From positions 30,178,782 to 30,242,781 of the forward strand of contig CP137682.1 in the NCBI GenBank assembly GCA_037976565.1: a stretch of 64,000 nt of DNA. The letters run 5' to 3'. The notes beneath the pieces were generated by a model. The model had not been told where the DNA came from, did no database searches, and was given only the letters and a program-made list of their open reading frames with translations. Below are positions 33,101 through 47,700 of the stretch, in pieces (the stretch's first letter is position 1; each line of letters starts with the position of its first letter). Position numbers and translations under genes: made by a program. This DNA is from Mesocentrotus franciscanus (lineage: Eukaryota > Echinodermata > Echinoidea > Camarodonta > Strongylocentrotidae).

Positions 33101-36100
33101 TTTTGAATTACGTCCAAATTTAAAAGAGTGGGGCTAGTAAAACTTGACCACTGGTCCCACTTTTACTGTCATGGGATGAAAGACTAGGTGTCCTCCCACA
33201 ATTCCACTAAGGGATTCCCAGGAGCAATCTGTCGTTCTCGGGCAAGTACGCCATCAAATATTCACTATTTATACCTCCCGTTTTGAATTACGTCCAAATT
33301 TAAAAGAGTGGGGCTAGTAAAACTTGACCACTGGTCCCACTTTTACTGTCATGGGATGAAAGACTAGGTGTCCTCCCACAATTCCACTAAGGGATTCCCA
33401 GGAGCAATCTGTCGTTCTCGGGCAAGTACGTCATCAAATATTCACTATTTATACCTCCCGTTTTGAATTACGTCCAAATTTAAAAGAGTGGGGCTAGTAA
33501 AACTTGACCACCGGTCCCACTTTTACTGTCATGGGATGAAAGACTAGGTGTCCTCCCACAATTCCACTAAGGGATTCCCAGGAGCAATCTGTCGCTCGGG
33601 CAAGTACGCCATCAAATATTCACTATTTATACCTCCCGTTTTGAATTACGTCCAAATTTAAAGAGTGGGGCTAGTAAAACTTGACCACTGGTCCCACTTT
33701 TACTGTCATGGGATGAAAGACTAGGTGTCCTCCCACAATTCCACTAAGGGATTCCCAGGAGCAATCTGTCGTTCTCGGGCAAGTACGCCATCAAATATTC
33801 ACTATTTATACCTCCCGTTTTGAATTAAGTCCAAATTTAAAGAGTGGGGCTAGTAAAACTTGACCACTGGTCCCACTTTTACTGTCATGGGATGAAAGAC
33901 TAGGTGTCCTCCCACAATTCCACTAAGGGATTCCCAGGAGCAATCTGTCGTTCTCGGGCAAGTACGCCATCAAATATTCACTATTTATACCTCCCGTTTT
34001 GAATTACGTCCAAATTTAAAAGAGTGGGGCTAGTAAAACTTGACCACTGGTCCCACTTTTACTGTCATGGGATGAAAGACTAGGTGTCCTCCCACAATTC
34101 CACTAAGGGATTCCCAGGAGCAATCTGTCGTTCTCGGGCAAGTACGCCATCAAATATTCACTATTTATACCTCCCGTTTTGAATTACGTCCAAATTTAAA
34201 AGAGTGGGGCTAGTAAAACTTGACCACCGGTCCCACTTTTACTGTCATGGGATGAAAGACTAGGTGTCCTCCCACAATTCCACTAAGGGATTCCCAGGAG
34301 CAATCTGTCGTTCTCGGCAAGTACGCCATCAAATATTCACTATTTATACCTCCCGTTTTGAATTAAGTCCAAATTTAAAAGAGGCTAGTAAAACTTGACC
34401 ACTGGTCCCACTTTTACTGTCATGGGATGAAAGACTAGGTGTCCTCCCACAATTCCACTAAGGGATTCCCAGGAGCAATCTGTCGTTCTCGGGCAAGTAC
34501 GTCATCAAATATTCACTATTTATACCTCCCGTTTTGAATTACGTCCAAATTTAAAAGAGTGGGGCTAGTAAAACTTGACCACCGGTCCCACTTTTACTGT
34601 CATGGGATGAAAGACTAGGTGTCCTCCCACAATTCCACTAAGGGATTCCCAGGAGCAATCTGTCGTTCTCGGCAAGTACGCCATCAAATATTCACTATTT
34701 ATACCTCCCGTTTTGAATTACGTCCAAATTTAAAAGAGTGGGGCTAGTAAAACTTGACCACTGGTCCCACTTTTACTGTCATGGGATGAAAGACTAGGTG
34801 TCCTCCCACAATTCCACTAAGGGATTCCCAGGAGCAATCTGTCGTTCTCGGGCAAGTACGCCATCAAATATTCACTATTTATACCTCCTGTTTTGAATTA
34901 CGTCCAAATTTAAAAGAGTGGGGCTAGTAAAACTTGACCACCGGTCCCACTTTTACTGTCATGGGATGAAAGACTAGGTGTCCTCCCACAATTCCACTAA
35001 GGGATTCCCAGGAGCAATCTGTCGTTCTCGGGCAAGTACGCCATCAAATATTCACTATTTATACCTCCCGTTTTGAATTACGTCCAAATTTAAAAGAGTG
35101 GGGCTAGTAAAACTTGACCACCGGTCCCACTTTTACTGTCATGGGATGAAAGACTAGGTGTCCTCCCACAATTCCACTAAGGGATTCCCAGGAGCAATCT
35201 GTCGTTCTCGGGCAAGTACGCCATCAAATATTCACTATTTATACCTCCCGTTTTGAATTATGTCCAAATTTAAAAGAGTGGGGCTAGTAAAACTTGACCA
35301 CCGGTCCCACTTTTACTGTCATGGGATGAAAGACTAGGTGTCCTCCCACAATTCCACTAAGGGATTCCCAGGAGCAATCTGTCGCTCGGCAAGTACGCCA
35401 TCAAATATTCACTATTTATACCTCCCGTTTTGAATTACGTCCAAATTTAAAAGAGGGGCTAGTAAAACTTGACCACTGGTCCCACTTTTACTGTCATGGG
35501 ATGAAAGACTAGGTGTCCTCCCACAATTCCACTAAGGGATTCCCAGGAGCAATCTGTCGTTTCGGGCAAGTACGCCATCAAATATTCACTATTTATACCT
35601 CCCGTTTTGAATTACGTCCAAATTTAAAAGAGTGGGGCTAGTAAAACTTGACCACTGGTCCCACTTTTACTGTCATGGGATGAAAGACTAGGTGTCCTCC
35701 CACAATTCCACTAAGGGATTCCCAGGAGCAATCTGTCGTTCCGGGCAAGTACGCCATCAAATATTCACTATTTATACCTCCCATTTGAATTACGTCCAAA
35801 TTTAAAAGAGTGGGGCTAGTAAAACTTGACCACTGGTCCCACTTTTACTGTCATGGATGAAAGACTAGGTGTCCTCCCACAATTCCACTAAGGGATTCCC
35901 AGGAGCAATCTGTCGTTCTCGGGCAAGTACGCCATCAAATATTCACTATTTATACCTCCCGTTTTGAATTATGTCCAAATTTAAAAGAGGCTAGTAAAAC
36001 TTGACAACTGGTCCCACTTTTACTGTCATGGGATGAAAGACTAGGTGTCCTCCCACAATTCCACTAAGGATTCCCAGGAGCAATCTGTCGTTCTCGGGCA

Positions 36101-36913
36101 AGTACGCCATCAAATATTCACTATTTATACCTCCCGTTTTGAATTATGTCCAAATTTAAAAGAGGGCTAGTAAAACTTGACCACTGGTCCCACTTTTACT
36201 GTCATGGGATGAAAGACTAGGTGTCCTCCCACAATTCCACTAAGGGATTCCCAGGAGCAATCTGTCGTTCTCGGGCAAGTACGCCATCAAATATTCACTA
36301 TTTATACCTCCCGTTTTGAATTACGTCCAAATTTAAAGAGTGGGGCTAGTAAAACTTGACCACTGGTCCCACTTTTACTGTCATGGGATGAAAGACTAGG
36401 TGTCCTCCCACAATTCCACTAAGGGATTCCCAGGAGCAATCTGTCGCTCGGGCAAGTACGCCATCAAATATTCACTATTTATACCTCCCGTTTTGAATTA
36501 TGTCCAAATTTAAAAGAGTGGGGCTAGTAAAACTTGACCACTGGTCCCACTTTTACTGTCATGGGATGAAAGACTAGGTGTCCTCCCACAATTCCACTAA
36601 GGGATTCCCAGGAGCAATCTGTCGTTCTCGGGCAAGTACGCCATCAAATATTCACTATTTATACCTCCCGTTTTGAATTATGTCCAAATTTAAAAGAGTG
36701 GGGCTAGTAAAACTTGACCACTGGTCCCACTTTTACTGTCATGGGATGAAAGACTAGGTGTCCTCCCACAATTCCACTAAGGGATTCCCAGGAGCAATCT
36801 GTCGCTCAAAGGGCACGCCATCAAATATTCATATTTATACCTCCCGTTTTGAATTACGTCCAAATTTAAAAGAGTGGGGCTAGTAAAACTTGACCACCGG
36901 TCCCACTTTACTG
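30137..36913 (-). repeat. Satellite array 2 (~179-bp unit, ~38 copies)
   Basis: Same satellite as 3970-5985 but inverted, with unit order GTGTCCTCCCACAATTCCAC, GGGCAAGTACG and CTATTTATACCTCC on the + strand. The first unit (30137-30245) is diverged (CCACCAAGGGATTCCAAACG). Internal units differ mainly by single-base indels and by the ACCGGT/ACTGGT and TCATC/CCATC variants. The array ends at a 500-N gap, and its last units have extra errors, as expected at a contig end. Its true length is unknown. Confidence 0.95.
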
Positions 36914-37413
36914 NNNNNNNNNNNNNNNNNNNNNNNNNNNNNNNNNNNNNNNNNNNNNNNNNNNNNNNNNNNNNNNNNNNNNNNNNNNNNNNNNNNNNNN
37001 NNNNNNNNNNNNNNNNNNNNNNNNNNNNNNNNNNNNNNNNNNNNNNNNNNNNNNNNNNNNNNNNNNNNNNNNNNNNNNNNNNNNNNNNNNNNNNNNNNNN
37101 NNNNNNNNNNNNNNNNNNNNNNNNNNNNNNNNNNNNNNNNNNNNNNNNNNNNNNNNNNNNNNNNNNNNNNNNNNNNNNNNNNNNNNNNNNNNNNNNNNNN
37201 NNNNNNNNNNNNNNNNNNNNNNNNNNNNNNNNNNNNNNNNNNNNNNNNNNNNNNNNNNNNNNNNNNNNNNNNNNNNNNNNNNNNNNNNNNNNNNNNNNNN
37301 NNNNNNNNNNNNNNNNNNNNNNNNNNNNNNNNNNNNNNNNNNNNNNNNNNNNNNNNNNNNNNNNNNNNNNNNNNNNNNNNNNNNNNNNNNNNNNNNNNNN
37401 NNNNNNNNNNNNN
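36914..37413. other. Assembly gap of 500 N
   Basis: Exactly 500 N, a placeholder length. Left of it is satellite and right of it is the middle of the USP domain that is already present at 22.8 kb. Translations through the gap are meaningless. Confidence 0.98.
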
Positions 37414-38754
37414 TGAAGAACATTAATTAGGAGACATGAGTTCACAGAAATCATTGTACCGGTACTGCATGACTGGGACAATATCAATTTGCAGTACGAG
37501 GTGGACAGAGTTACGAGGTATCCTGATCTCATAGAAGGGGGAACACCGTGTGACAAGTGCCATAATATTGGTCTACGGGTAACACAGAAGGAGATGAAGA
37601 CTGTCCCTCAGTTTCTGATGGTTGTCATGCAGAGGAATCAGGGACGAGGAAAAATGCTGGCACCGGTGGAACCCCCTGATGAGATAGTCATGACCTATTC
37701 TGGAGGAGCTGGTAATACCGAGAAGACGTGCCTTTTCCAGTTAAAGTCGGTAGTTGTACACAAAGGAGACACGTGTGACCAAGGGCACTATGTAACGATG
37801 GTGAGAGAACCCGCAGCAGAGAGTGGGTGGATAATTTGTGATGACCATATCATAGAAACAGCACGACCTGAAGACATATCTGCAGTCTATGATCAGTGCT
37901 ACATGATCATCTACGAACGCATGGCAGTAGTACGACCGGACACAGGAGATTCAACCAACCGTCAGATACCAGTTCCAGGTAGTGGAACAGAGTTCTCGAC
38001 ATCAGAACAGCAGTTCTTTCATACCACAACCCCGACTGAGAGAGCGGATCACAAGAAACGACAGCGACGTAAATGTAAAAAAAGAAAAGAGTCTGCGGTG
38101 AGAGATGACGTCATAGAGGCAATCAAATTGAACTGCCGAAAGAAACCAAATGCTGTCATGAGGCAAGTAAATAAAATTGCCATAAAGTACAGGGATATGC
38201 AGACACTGCTTGGCAGAAACTGGTTGAATGATGTCATCATAAACGGCTACCTTGAGATGATAGATTTGAAGTCGAGGAATGACGATGGTCAACCAAGAAT
38301 ATACCCTTTCTTCAGCCAATGGTACCAACAAGTAAATTCGAGAGGCGAGACGTCACTGCGCAGAATGGCAAGGCTCATTGATCTCGCAGAATGCGACTGG
38401 TTGCTCTTTCCAGTAAACACAGGTGTCCACTGGTACCTAATCGCCATTAACCCGAAGGAGAAGATGGTGGTATCGCTTGATTCGCTTCAAGGTGACAATG
38501 CCACAGAGATTGTTCTGGCAGTGCAAGTTGTAAGAAGCCTATGGAAAGAGAAATATGGCTTGTCATTTGACTGTCAAATGATGGTAGTACCGACTCCACG
38601 TCAGCACAACTCGGATGACTGTGGGGTGTACCTGTGTTACTTTGCGTATTACCTGAGTGTGGAAAAGGATGTTCGACGAATGCGGGATATAGATTCGAAG
38701 AAGTACAGACATACTATGATCCATAACCTGTATAGAGGTTCTTTCACGTGCTAG
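37414..38754 (+). CDS. USP-Ulp1 fusion, second copy, 5'-truncated by gap
   Basis: Near-identical to 22782-24121 but with the AAAAA run intact at 37651-37655, so USP zinc ribbon, USP His box and Ulp1 domain form one continuous frame (first internal Met 37489, 421 codons). The Cys box and everything upstream fall in the gap. Motifs seen: CDKC, GHYVTMVRE, WIICDDHIIE, LLGRNWLNDVIING, GVHWYLIAI, VSLDSLQG, PRQHNSDDCGVYLC, i.e. all C48 catalytic residues. This is the best evidence that the two protease domains belong to one polypeptide. It is probably the same locus as the first copy, from an overlapping or allelic contig. Confidence 0.88.
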
Positions 38755-39191
38755 TTTTTAATAATGGCACCCATAGTCTCGCTTTGCTACACATGCGGGA
38801 AAACAACAACCAGTCGTATTCTGCGAAATCAATGTTCATTGCAATTCTCAACTACTCAACACTGACGTCTCACCTCTCAAATGTATTTTTTTCTTCTTGT
38901 GGGGTGAAAATCTCAATAAGGGAGATAAAATATTATTCGCAAAAAAATGGGGTACAATCAAGTATGATGAGTAACGTCGTATTGGTGCATATTTATATTT
39001 TTTAACAATACATACACGTAGGTTGTACTTATTAACCAGATAACAACTGGCAAGAGATTTGGAAGGTTTGGTAAATTATTAATAGGACCAAGGGTAAAAA
39101 TTCAAATTATTATTTTTATTCTAATTTTTGTCAGGGTTGGCAAGGCCATTCACCGATAGCATAAAGGTCTTACCCTGAGTAAAACACAATA
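38755..39191. other. 3' flank of the second protease copy
   Basis: Same sequence as 24122-24559 with small homopolymer differences. No feature is recognised. Confidence 0.4.
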
Positions 39192-41110
39192 TATCAATTT
39201 TTCAACATATTTACAGAAAGGTGGTAAAGGCATATGTAGAAGACTGTGATGTTCAATATGGCTATCGCACTGATCACTCAGCCATCAGTATCAATATAAA
39301 TCGCACAGTCAAAAGGAGAGGTCCACTTTTCTGGAAACTGAACACCTTAATAGCGATGCAAGCACACAATTATTAGTAACTACTCTACAAGAAAATGCGA
39401 GTGTGAATGTAGGCCTATGGAGTGTATGGGAATATGTCAAGTTAAAAATGAATGAATTAGACTCTGCACCAGATAAAAGAAGCTTTAAATAACAGAAGAT
39501 TTTTTTTCTGATATATATGATATGTTATGATACGAACTCGAGAGACTGTCACCGAACAAGAATGTTTAGAAGCGATTCAACCTACGACATGTGACAAATC
39601 ACCAGGTTTAGACGGCCTGTCCGACATTTTTTTTATCGGATTTTCTGGTACGCTATCATAGATATCTTATGCAAGGTCTGTAATGAGTGTTTTTTTAAGA
39701 ACTTTGCTTCTCCATAGGGCTAATTATGTCCACGAAAAGATAAATAATAACCCTTCTTCCACCAAAAGATAAAAATCAATTAAATCTAAAGAACTGGTGG
39801 TCTATATCTTTATCATTTTAGCGAAAATTCTTGACAATAGGCTCAAACATGTTTTGAAATCAATCATAAGTTGTGACCAGACGGGGTTCATAAAAGAGAG
39901 ACACTGGTGAAAATACCAGATTATTCATAGATGTTATTGAATATTGTAAGAAGAATTGTGTGCCAGGTTTACCCTTCAATCAAATTTGAAAAAAAGCGTT
40001 TGATTTATTGCCTGGATGGATTTTATGTCCACAAATATTTCCAGTTGTGTTTCGAATAATGGCTATTCGTCACAACCATTTCAGATACAAGAGGTGTGAG
40101 ACAGGGCTGTCGCCCTATCTTTTTTTTAGATTGAGGCTGAAGTTGTTAGTTTTATGGTGAAACAAAGTACTTTGATAAGAGTAATTGATATAGACGGGAG
40201 TGAAATTAGAGTTGGTCAATACGCATTATATATCTGTCTGCCGTTGAATTAAATCTTAGGAGAGGCTTCGATATTTTAGCCTTGTTTATAAACATTATTT
40301 TTTAGGGTTGAAGGTAAATGCTGGGAAAAGTAATATTGTCTGATTAGGGCCTTATCAGATTACTTTTACTATCTTGGAATTTATATACCGCTAAGTGAGG
40401 ATTACAACTTTCATAACTTGTATTTCAAGGCGAAGGTAAATGAAACAGATAGGTTAAATAAACTAAAAGTTTGGAGCTCGCATTATCTGTCTCTACTCAG
40501 TAAGATCACCGTAATACCAATTTTTTAATTATCTTTTAGCATTATTCAAGATCCATCAAATTTCTTTTTCGAATTACTACAGAAGAAGAGTTTTAAGGAA
40601 TGGTAAAACTGATTGGATTAAGCGAAGGGTAATGTATAACATTTATATCGACGGTAGATGAAATATGCTGCATGTAAAAACATTTTTGTTTTTCCTCAAA
40701 ATTACATGCGTGTAAAGAATTTTTGTACAAGACAGACATTGTTAGTGGAAAATGCTTGCGAAACATTTATTTGTTTCGAAAAGAATGGTGACACGTTTGT
40801 GTTTGACGGTAATTTACGTATGAAGGATGTGACAAACATCTCATCTAGTTCTTTTTGGGCAGATGTAGTACTCAAAGCCTGGACACTACAATCCAGTTAA
40901 ATATAAAGAAATTTTAGCTCAGCCAATTTGGAACTACTCGTTCATAAATATAGCAGGAAAATTTGTTTTCTACAAAATATGGTATAACGCTGGTAGTGTA
41001 AGTGTTCAAGACTAAAAGAAAAATGAAAATTTCAAAAAGTTTATTTTGAAGTTTGTAAAGACTATAATACAAATGTGTTACGTTCTCTCGATCTTTTTGC
41101 CATTGGGCCG
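39192..41110 (+). pseudogene. L1/Tx1-like LINE relic (copy B)
   Basis: Duplicate of 24560-26480. Small indels change which pieces are open. For example, an 80-codon frame at 40658-40900 with SSFWADVVLKAW is open here but broken in copy A. Motifs and decay are otherwise the same. Confidence 0.75.
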
Positions 41111-42960
41111 TATGCATAAAAGTAAGTAATTGCTTTTACTACGATTTTTACTTTTCAAAAACTCAACTGAGATGGCGTAGTCCTAAATATTCATATTTTG
41201 AATGATAGCGCCGTAAAAACTAAAAACAACAACTTATACATTTTATTTTTCGAACCAGATGTAAAAACTGTGATATATATATTTTACTCAGATTAAATCA
41301 GAAATTACATATTTGGTAAAAGTAGAAAACGTTATTGCTTTTTCTCAAGTCCAGTGCTAGTCCAGTGGGGGGGGGGATGGTTTTCTCCCCACATTGATTC
41401 TTGATACTTCTATTGTAATTACACTAAGCTCATTTATTTACTTTCATGCAGATGATGTTGTATCTATTTTCATGAGGTTTTGTAAATTCGTGTTATCAAA
41501 TGCATAGGGTAAGTGATAAAAAAACACTATACAACAAACAAAAAAGTATTCAACATATTTACAGAAAGGTGGAAAAGAACATTTATAGATATGAAATAAA
41601 TACCATCATCACCATGAGCATTTCAACGAGTAAAGTAACTGTTATAGATGGGTACTTCAGTTTTATTTGGTTATAGTGCATTCAATCAATGGAATATAGA
41701 AACTACATTTCAAATAGATCAATAATGGAAGCTGTTTTCATCGACCATTCCATCTTGTTCAGTTCAAGTAGGCGTATATATATGATAAACTTTTAGTCTA
41801 TACTTATATCAATCACTGTGAAATCTGAATACCCCAACCGAAGTGAATAAAAACATAGGCCTACATCGATGAAAAGCTAAATAGATATATCGAATATGAA
41901 TAATCACAAATCAAGCTAATTTTCCTTTCAGTTTTCATGAAAAGGAGATCGAAATTTACCTCCCAAATACTAAAAAAAAAAGCTGTTAATTTCTTGAAGT
42001 CATTCATTGTAGACCTTTTCAGCTCGTGCTTACAGCCAGCCAGATTAGCTCGCTCGAAAATGCAACGTCGTGACTTTGATGATAACGAAAGAATATTGTT
42101 ACTGGCATGTTCAAATATTATGTATACTTTTAAACAAAGGTTGTTCTTGACAAACTGAGTGCTTGCTAGATATACCAACAAGTAATGTATACAAACTGGA
42201 TTCAAAGTCTTGTATTTCATTGTTTAATAACAGGTTAATTGAATTCCTTGTTACTAAGTCCCCAGGAAGAAACATTCATAAATTTGAATAACATAGTAAA
42301 CGAACTATTCTTGGCGAATCTAACTTTTCTACATGCAAAGGCATGCAAACCAAAGCATGCACACATGCATTATCACCCAGATGATCGGCTTTACTATTTA
42401 ATATAATATATGTCGTCATCCACCACGCAGCAATTCAGGCCCGTTTGGAAGGGGATAAAAAAAACATTTCGAAGCTCTCGAGTTCGAGTATTTCGAAAGC
42501 AAATACTCTCTCCTGGTATTCAAGGAAAACGCATGCAGTTTGTATTGCGGTATTCTGTAGCTTATGGGCTTTTCATTGATGTGTAATTTGTCTATTTCAT
42601 TTTTCACTTTGGTTGGGATCTTTAAACATCAACTCTATGTTTTCCTTTTGATGGATATTCCGTCAAAAGGCCAATAAGTTTGTAGAATATTCTCATTTGC
42701 ACTATCGTTGATATATTTTTCTTTCTTTCAAGACAAAATTATCAATTAACTATGCCTCTCTGTTAAAAGCAATATGTGAACATTCCATACACTATGATTC
42801 TTCTCCCATCAATTGTATTCCTTAGAAGGGACATTGTGTCCACATATGTATACCTGTGTAAATTACATAATAGGCCATAACACCACATTCACACTTTCCT
42901 CAATGAAACATTCTAATAAAGTTTGTTCTAACAGTATTCCATTTGGAATATTTTGTTGTT
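41111..42960. other. AT-rich noncoding stretch (copy B)
   Basis: Duplicate of 26485-28317. It contains the 73-codon frame 41937-42158 mentioned there and a longer G-run at about 41368. Confidence 0.35.
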
Positions 42961-44023
42961 AAGGGGGTATCTCAGTGAGCGGCGAATGTTTGCGAACTTT
43001 TCCTTTGTCACCAGCGGGAAATGCTTGCGAACGTAGCGAATTTGGAAGGTTCGTTAGAGTTCATCAGGGTTCGTAAAGAGTTGCAAAAAGTTTTTACTGT
43101 CGCAAAGAAACATACGATTTCAGGCCCATAACTAGGCGAGGTTCTGGGAGGTTCGAACGACCCCCCTCCCTCGCCCCGCTGGCGAGCAGGGTCAGCTTGA
43201 AGAAAAAAAATAAAGAAAGAAACAAGCTTAAAATACCCTCGCTCGCATGTTCTTAATTTTAGGCATGTTATCATTTTCATCTCTACAATTAAATCATATC
43301 ATTTTACAGAAATTTTTACGCTCCCGCCTCGTGCTCGCCTGTTTGTATGCTTTTGTTTTGTTTTTTAAAGCGAGGTTATCATCATTTTTAGAAGGAATTA
43401 AAAATGAAGTTAGAAGTCTGAAGGAACCCCCCGCTTGAACAAAAAAAAACCAAGAAATAAAGACAAACAAATTAAAATACCCTGGTTTCAGGTTCCTAGG
43501 TAAATTTTTGCTCGCGCTTCGCACTCGCATGTCCTTATTTTTAGGCATGTTATCATTTTCAGAAGGATTTACAATGAAATCTAATCATTTTACAGGAGTT
43601 CTTTACGCTCGCCTGTTTGTTTGCTTTTTAAAATTTTTAAACAATGTTATCATTTATTTTTAGAAGCAATTGAAAAAAAGTTAGCGCGCTCGCATGTTTT
43701 AATAGTAGGGGTTGTCATCATTTTCAGAAAGAATAAAAAAATTAAAAAATAGAGGCAAAATGTGCTTCAATTGCACTACCTTTATTACAAAAGTCAAACT
43801 TTCTGCTCGAGCTTCGCGTTCGCAATGGCCAGTCCCGAAGAAAGGTCCTCTATTTCGAATGTCGTAACCCCCTCCCCATAAAACAATTATAGGCACTGGC
43901 CTGTGATTGCGACTTTTTACGATCTCTAACAAACCCCCCAAATTCGCTACGTTCGCAAGGATTTGCCGCTGATGACAAAGGAAAATTTAGCAAACATTTG
44001 CCGCTCGGTAAGATACCACCTTT
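42961..44023. mobile_element. Non-autonomous TIR element (copy B)
   Basis: Duplicate of 28318-29375, with the same TIRs starting AAGGGGGTATCTC and ending GATACCACCTTT. Differences are mostly in homopolymer lengths (for example CCCCCC against CCC near 43161). Confidence 0.75.
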
Positions 44024-44267
44024 GCTGGCGATGATTATTTGAAGTAAGATGTGGTAATAGATGAAAATGGTAGTTAATAAATTTTGTTTTTGTTTTTAAA
44101 TGATTCTTTTTATTCATGTATTGGTTTGCATATTGAAAATCAGTAAAACACTTAAAAGAAAAGAGAATGGAATAAAAGATGAAAAAAACAAAATGATTCT
44201 TCCTAATCTGCAGGAAATTTCTCTCTTTTTTGCAGGTACTTCTGTTCATTGAGTAGTAAATGAATCG

Positions 44268-44274
44268 ACAGAGA

Positions 44275-44310
<36 letters not shown>

Positions 44311-44428
44311 GAAGTGTGAGAGGGCTGTTGAAGAATGGGGGGTAAGAAATTTGAAATGATAGAAGATTGGCTAAATTAAGATAATGCCAAGGAGGGAGAG
44401 GGAAAGAGAGAGAGAGAGAGAGAAGAGA
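44268..44428. repeat. GA microsatellites (copy B)
   Basis: Same two GA-rich runs as in copy A, with different repeat numbers. A CT run follows at about 44722-44745. Confidence 0.85.
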
Positions 44429-44777
44429 AGGTAGATGGCCAGTGGGTTCAATAAAGACATGGTAGATGGGAGGTGGTCAGATATGTAGCTAGTTGGTTTT
44501 AAAAAAATGCCTATAACAGTTGTAATTGGAGCCAGTGAGTATTTTAATAACTTATGATAAAAAATACAGATCTCTCTTTTTTTAAAACTGAGCTAATCTA
44601 CCTATATGAATTTAAAGGCCACAGCCCAGCAAAGTCTCAGAAGACCTCTATCCTTCTCCTATAGCTCTAGCTTGATATGATGGCTCTACATGCTTTCAAA
44701 ATAGCATATTCTCTATATCTCACTCTCTCTCTCTCTCTCTCTCTTTTCCTTCACTCTTAATTATTATATATGGATTA

Positions 44778-47700
44778 GGTGTCCTCCCACAATTCCACCA
44801 AGGGATTCCAAACGAACAATCGGTAATTTTGGGGCAAGTACGCCATCAAATATTCACTATTTATACCTCCCGGTTTGAATTACGTCCAAATTTAAAAGAG
44901 TGGGGCTAGTAAAACTTGACCACTGGTCCCACTTTTACTGTCATGGGATGAAAGACTAGGTGTCCTCCCACAATTCCACTAAGGGATTCCCAGGAGCAAT
45001 CTGTCGTTCTCGGGCAAGTACGTCATCAAATATTCACTATTTATACCTCCCGTTTTGAATTACGTCCAAATTTAAAGAGTGGGGCTAGTAAAACTTGACC
45101 ACCGGTCCCACTTTTACTGTCATGGGATGAAAGACTAGGTGTCCTCCCACAATTCCACTAAGGGATTCCCAGGAGCAATCTGTCGTTCTCGGGCAAGTAC
45201 GTCATCAAATATTCACTATTTATACCTCCCGTTTTGAATTACGTCCAAATTTAAAAGAGTGGGGCTAGTAAAACTTGACCACCGGTCCCACTTTTACTGT
45301 CATGGGATGAAAGACTAGGTGTCCTCCCACAATTCCACTAAGGGATTCCCAGGAGCAATCTGTCGTTCTCGGGCAAGTACGTCATCAAATATTCACTATT
45401 TATACCTCCCGTTTTGAATTACGTCCAAATTTAAAAGAGTGGGGCTAGTAAAACTTGACCACTGGTCCCACTTTTACTGTCATGGGATGAAAGACTAGGT
45501 GTCCTCCCACAATTCCACTAAGGGATTCCCAGGAGCAATCTGTCGTTCTCGGGCAAGTACGTCATCAAATATTCACTATTTATACCTCCCGTTTTGAATT
45601 ACGTCCAAATTTAAAAGAGTGGGGCTAGTAAAACTTGACCACCGGTCCCACTTTTACTGTCATGGGATGAAAGACTAGGTGTCCTCCCACAATTCCACTA
45701 AGGGATTCCCAGGAGCAATCTGTCGTTCTCGGGCAAGTACGTCATCAAATATTCACTATTTATACCTCCCGTTTTGAATTACGTCCAAATTTAAAGAGTG
45801 GGGCTAGTAAAACTTGACCACTGGTCCCACTTTTACTGTCATGGGATGAAAGACTAGGTGTCCTCCCACAATTCCACTAAGGGATTCCCAGGAGCAATCT
45901 GTCGTTCTCGGGCAAGTACGTCATCAAATATTCACTATTTATACCTCCCGTTTTGAATTACGTCCAAATTTAAAGAGTGGGGCTAGTAAAACTTGACCAC
46001 TGGTCCCACTTTTACTGTCATGGGATGAAAGACTAGGTGTCCTCCCACAATTCCACTAAGGGATTCCCAGGAGCAATCTGTCGTTCTCGGGCAAGTACGT
46101 CATCAAATATTCACTATTTATACCTCCCGTTTTGAATTACGTCCAAATTTAAAAGAGTGGGGCTAGTAAAACTTGACCACTGGTCCCACTTTTACTGTCA
46201 TGGGATGAAAGACTAGGTGTCCTCCCACAATTCCACTAAGGGATTCCCAGGAGCAATCTGTCGTTCTCGGGCAAGTACGTCATCAAATATTCACTATTTA
46301 TACCTCCCGTTTTGAATTACGTCCAAATTTAAAGAGTGGGGCTAGTAAAACTTGACCACCGGTCCCACTTTTACTGTCATGGGATGAAAGACTAGGTGTC
46401 CTCCCACAATTCCACTAAGGGATTCCCAGGAGCAATCTGTCGTTCTCGGGCAAGTACGCCATCAAATATTCACTATTTATACCTCCCGTTTTGAATTACG
46501 TCCAAATTTAAAAGAGTGGGGCTAGTAAAACTTGACCACTGGTCCCACTTTTACTGTCATGGGATGAAAGACTAGGTGTCCTCCCACAATTCCACTAAGG
46601 GATTCCCAGGAGCAATCTGTCGTTCTCGGGCAAGTACGTCATCAAATATTCACTATTTATACCTCCCGTTTTGAATTACGTCCAAATTTAAAGAGTGGGG
46701 CTAGTAAAACTTGACCACCGGTCCCACTTTTACTGTCATGGGATGAAAGACTAGGTGTCCTCCCACAATTCCACTAAGGGATTCCCAGGAGCAATCTGTC
46801 GTTCTCGGGCAAGTACGTCATCAAATATTCACTATTTATACCTCCCGTTTTGAATTACGTCCAAATTTAAAGAGTGGGGCTAGTAAAACTTGACCACCGG
46901 TCCCACTTTTACTGTCATGGGATGAAAGACTAGGTGTCCTCCCACAATTCCACTAAGGGATTCCCAGGAGCAATCTGTCGTTCTCGGGCAAGTACGTCAT
47001 CAAATATTCACTATTTATACCTCCCGTTTTGAATTACGTCCAAATTTAAAAGAGTGGGGCTAGTAAAACTTGACCACCGGTCCCACTTTTACTGTCATGG
47101 GATGAAAGACTAGGTGTCCTCCCACAATTCCACTAAGGGATTCCCAGGAGCAATCTGTCGTTCTCGGGCAAGTACGTCATCAAATATTCACTATTTATAC
47201 CTCCCGTTTTGAATTACGTCCAAATTTAAAGAGTGGGGCTAGTAAAACTTGACCACCGGTCCCACTTTTACTGTCATGGGATGAAAGACTAGGTGTCCTC
47301 CCACAATTCCACTAAGGGATTCCCAGGAGCAATCTGTCGTTCTCGGGCAAGTACGTCATCAAATATTCACTATTTATACCTCCCGTTTTGAATTACGTCC
47401 AAATTTAAAAGAGTGGGGCTAGTAAAACTTGACCACCGGTCCCACTTTTACTGTCATGGGATGAAAGACTAGGTGTCCTCCCACAATTCCACTAAGGGAT
47501 TCCCAGGAGCAATCTGTCGTTCTCGGGCAAGTACGTCATCAAATATTCACTATTTATACCTCCCGTTTTGAATTACGTCCAAATTTAAAGAGTGGGGCTA
47601 GTAAAACTTGACCACCGGTCCCACTTTTACTGTCATGGGATGAAAGACTAGGTGTCCTCCCACAATTCCACTAAGGGATTCCCAGGAGCAATCTGTCGTT

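Noticed and set aside
30137..36913. Centromeric satellite with CENP-B box
   Set aside because: The CGGG-containing part of the unit lacks the TTCG and A positions of the CENP-B box. Association with a transposon gene and inverted ends favours another explanation.
36777..37556. Long frame through the first N gap
   Set aside because: Most codons are N. It joins unrelated antisense sequence on the two sides.
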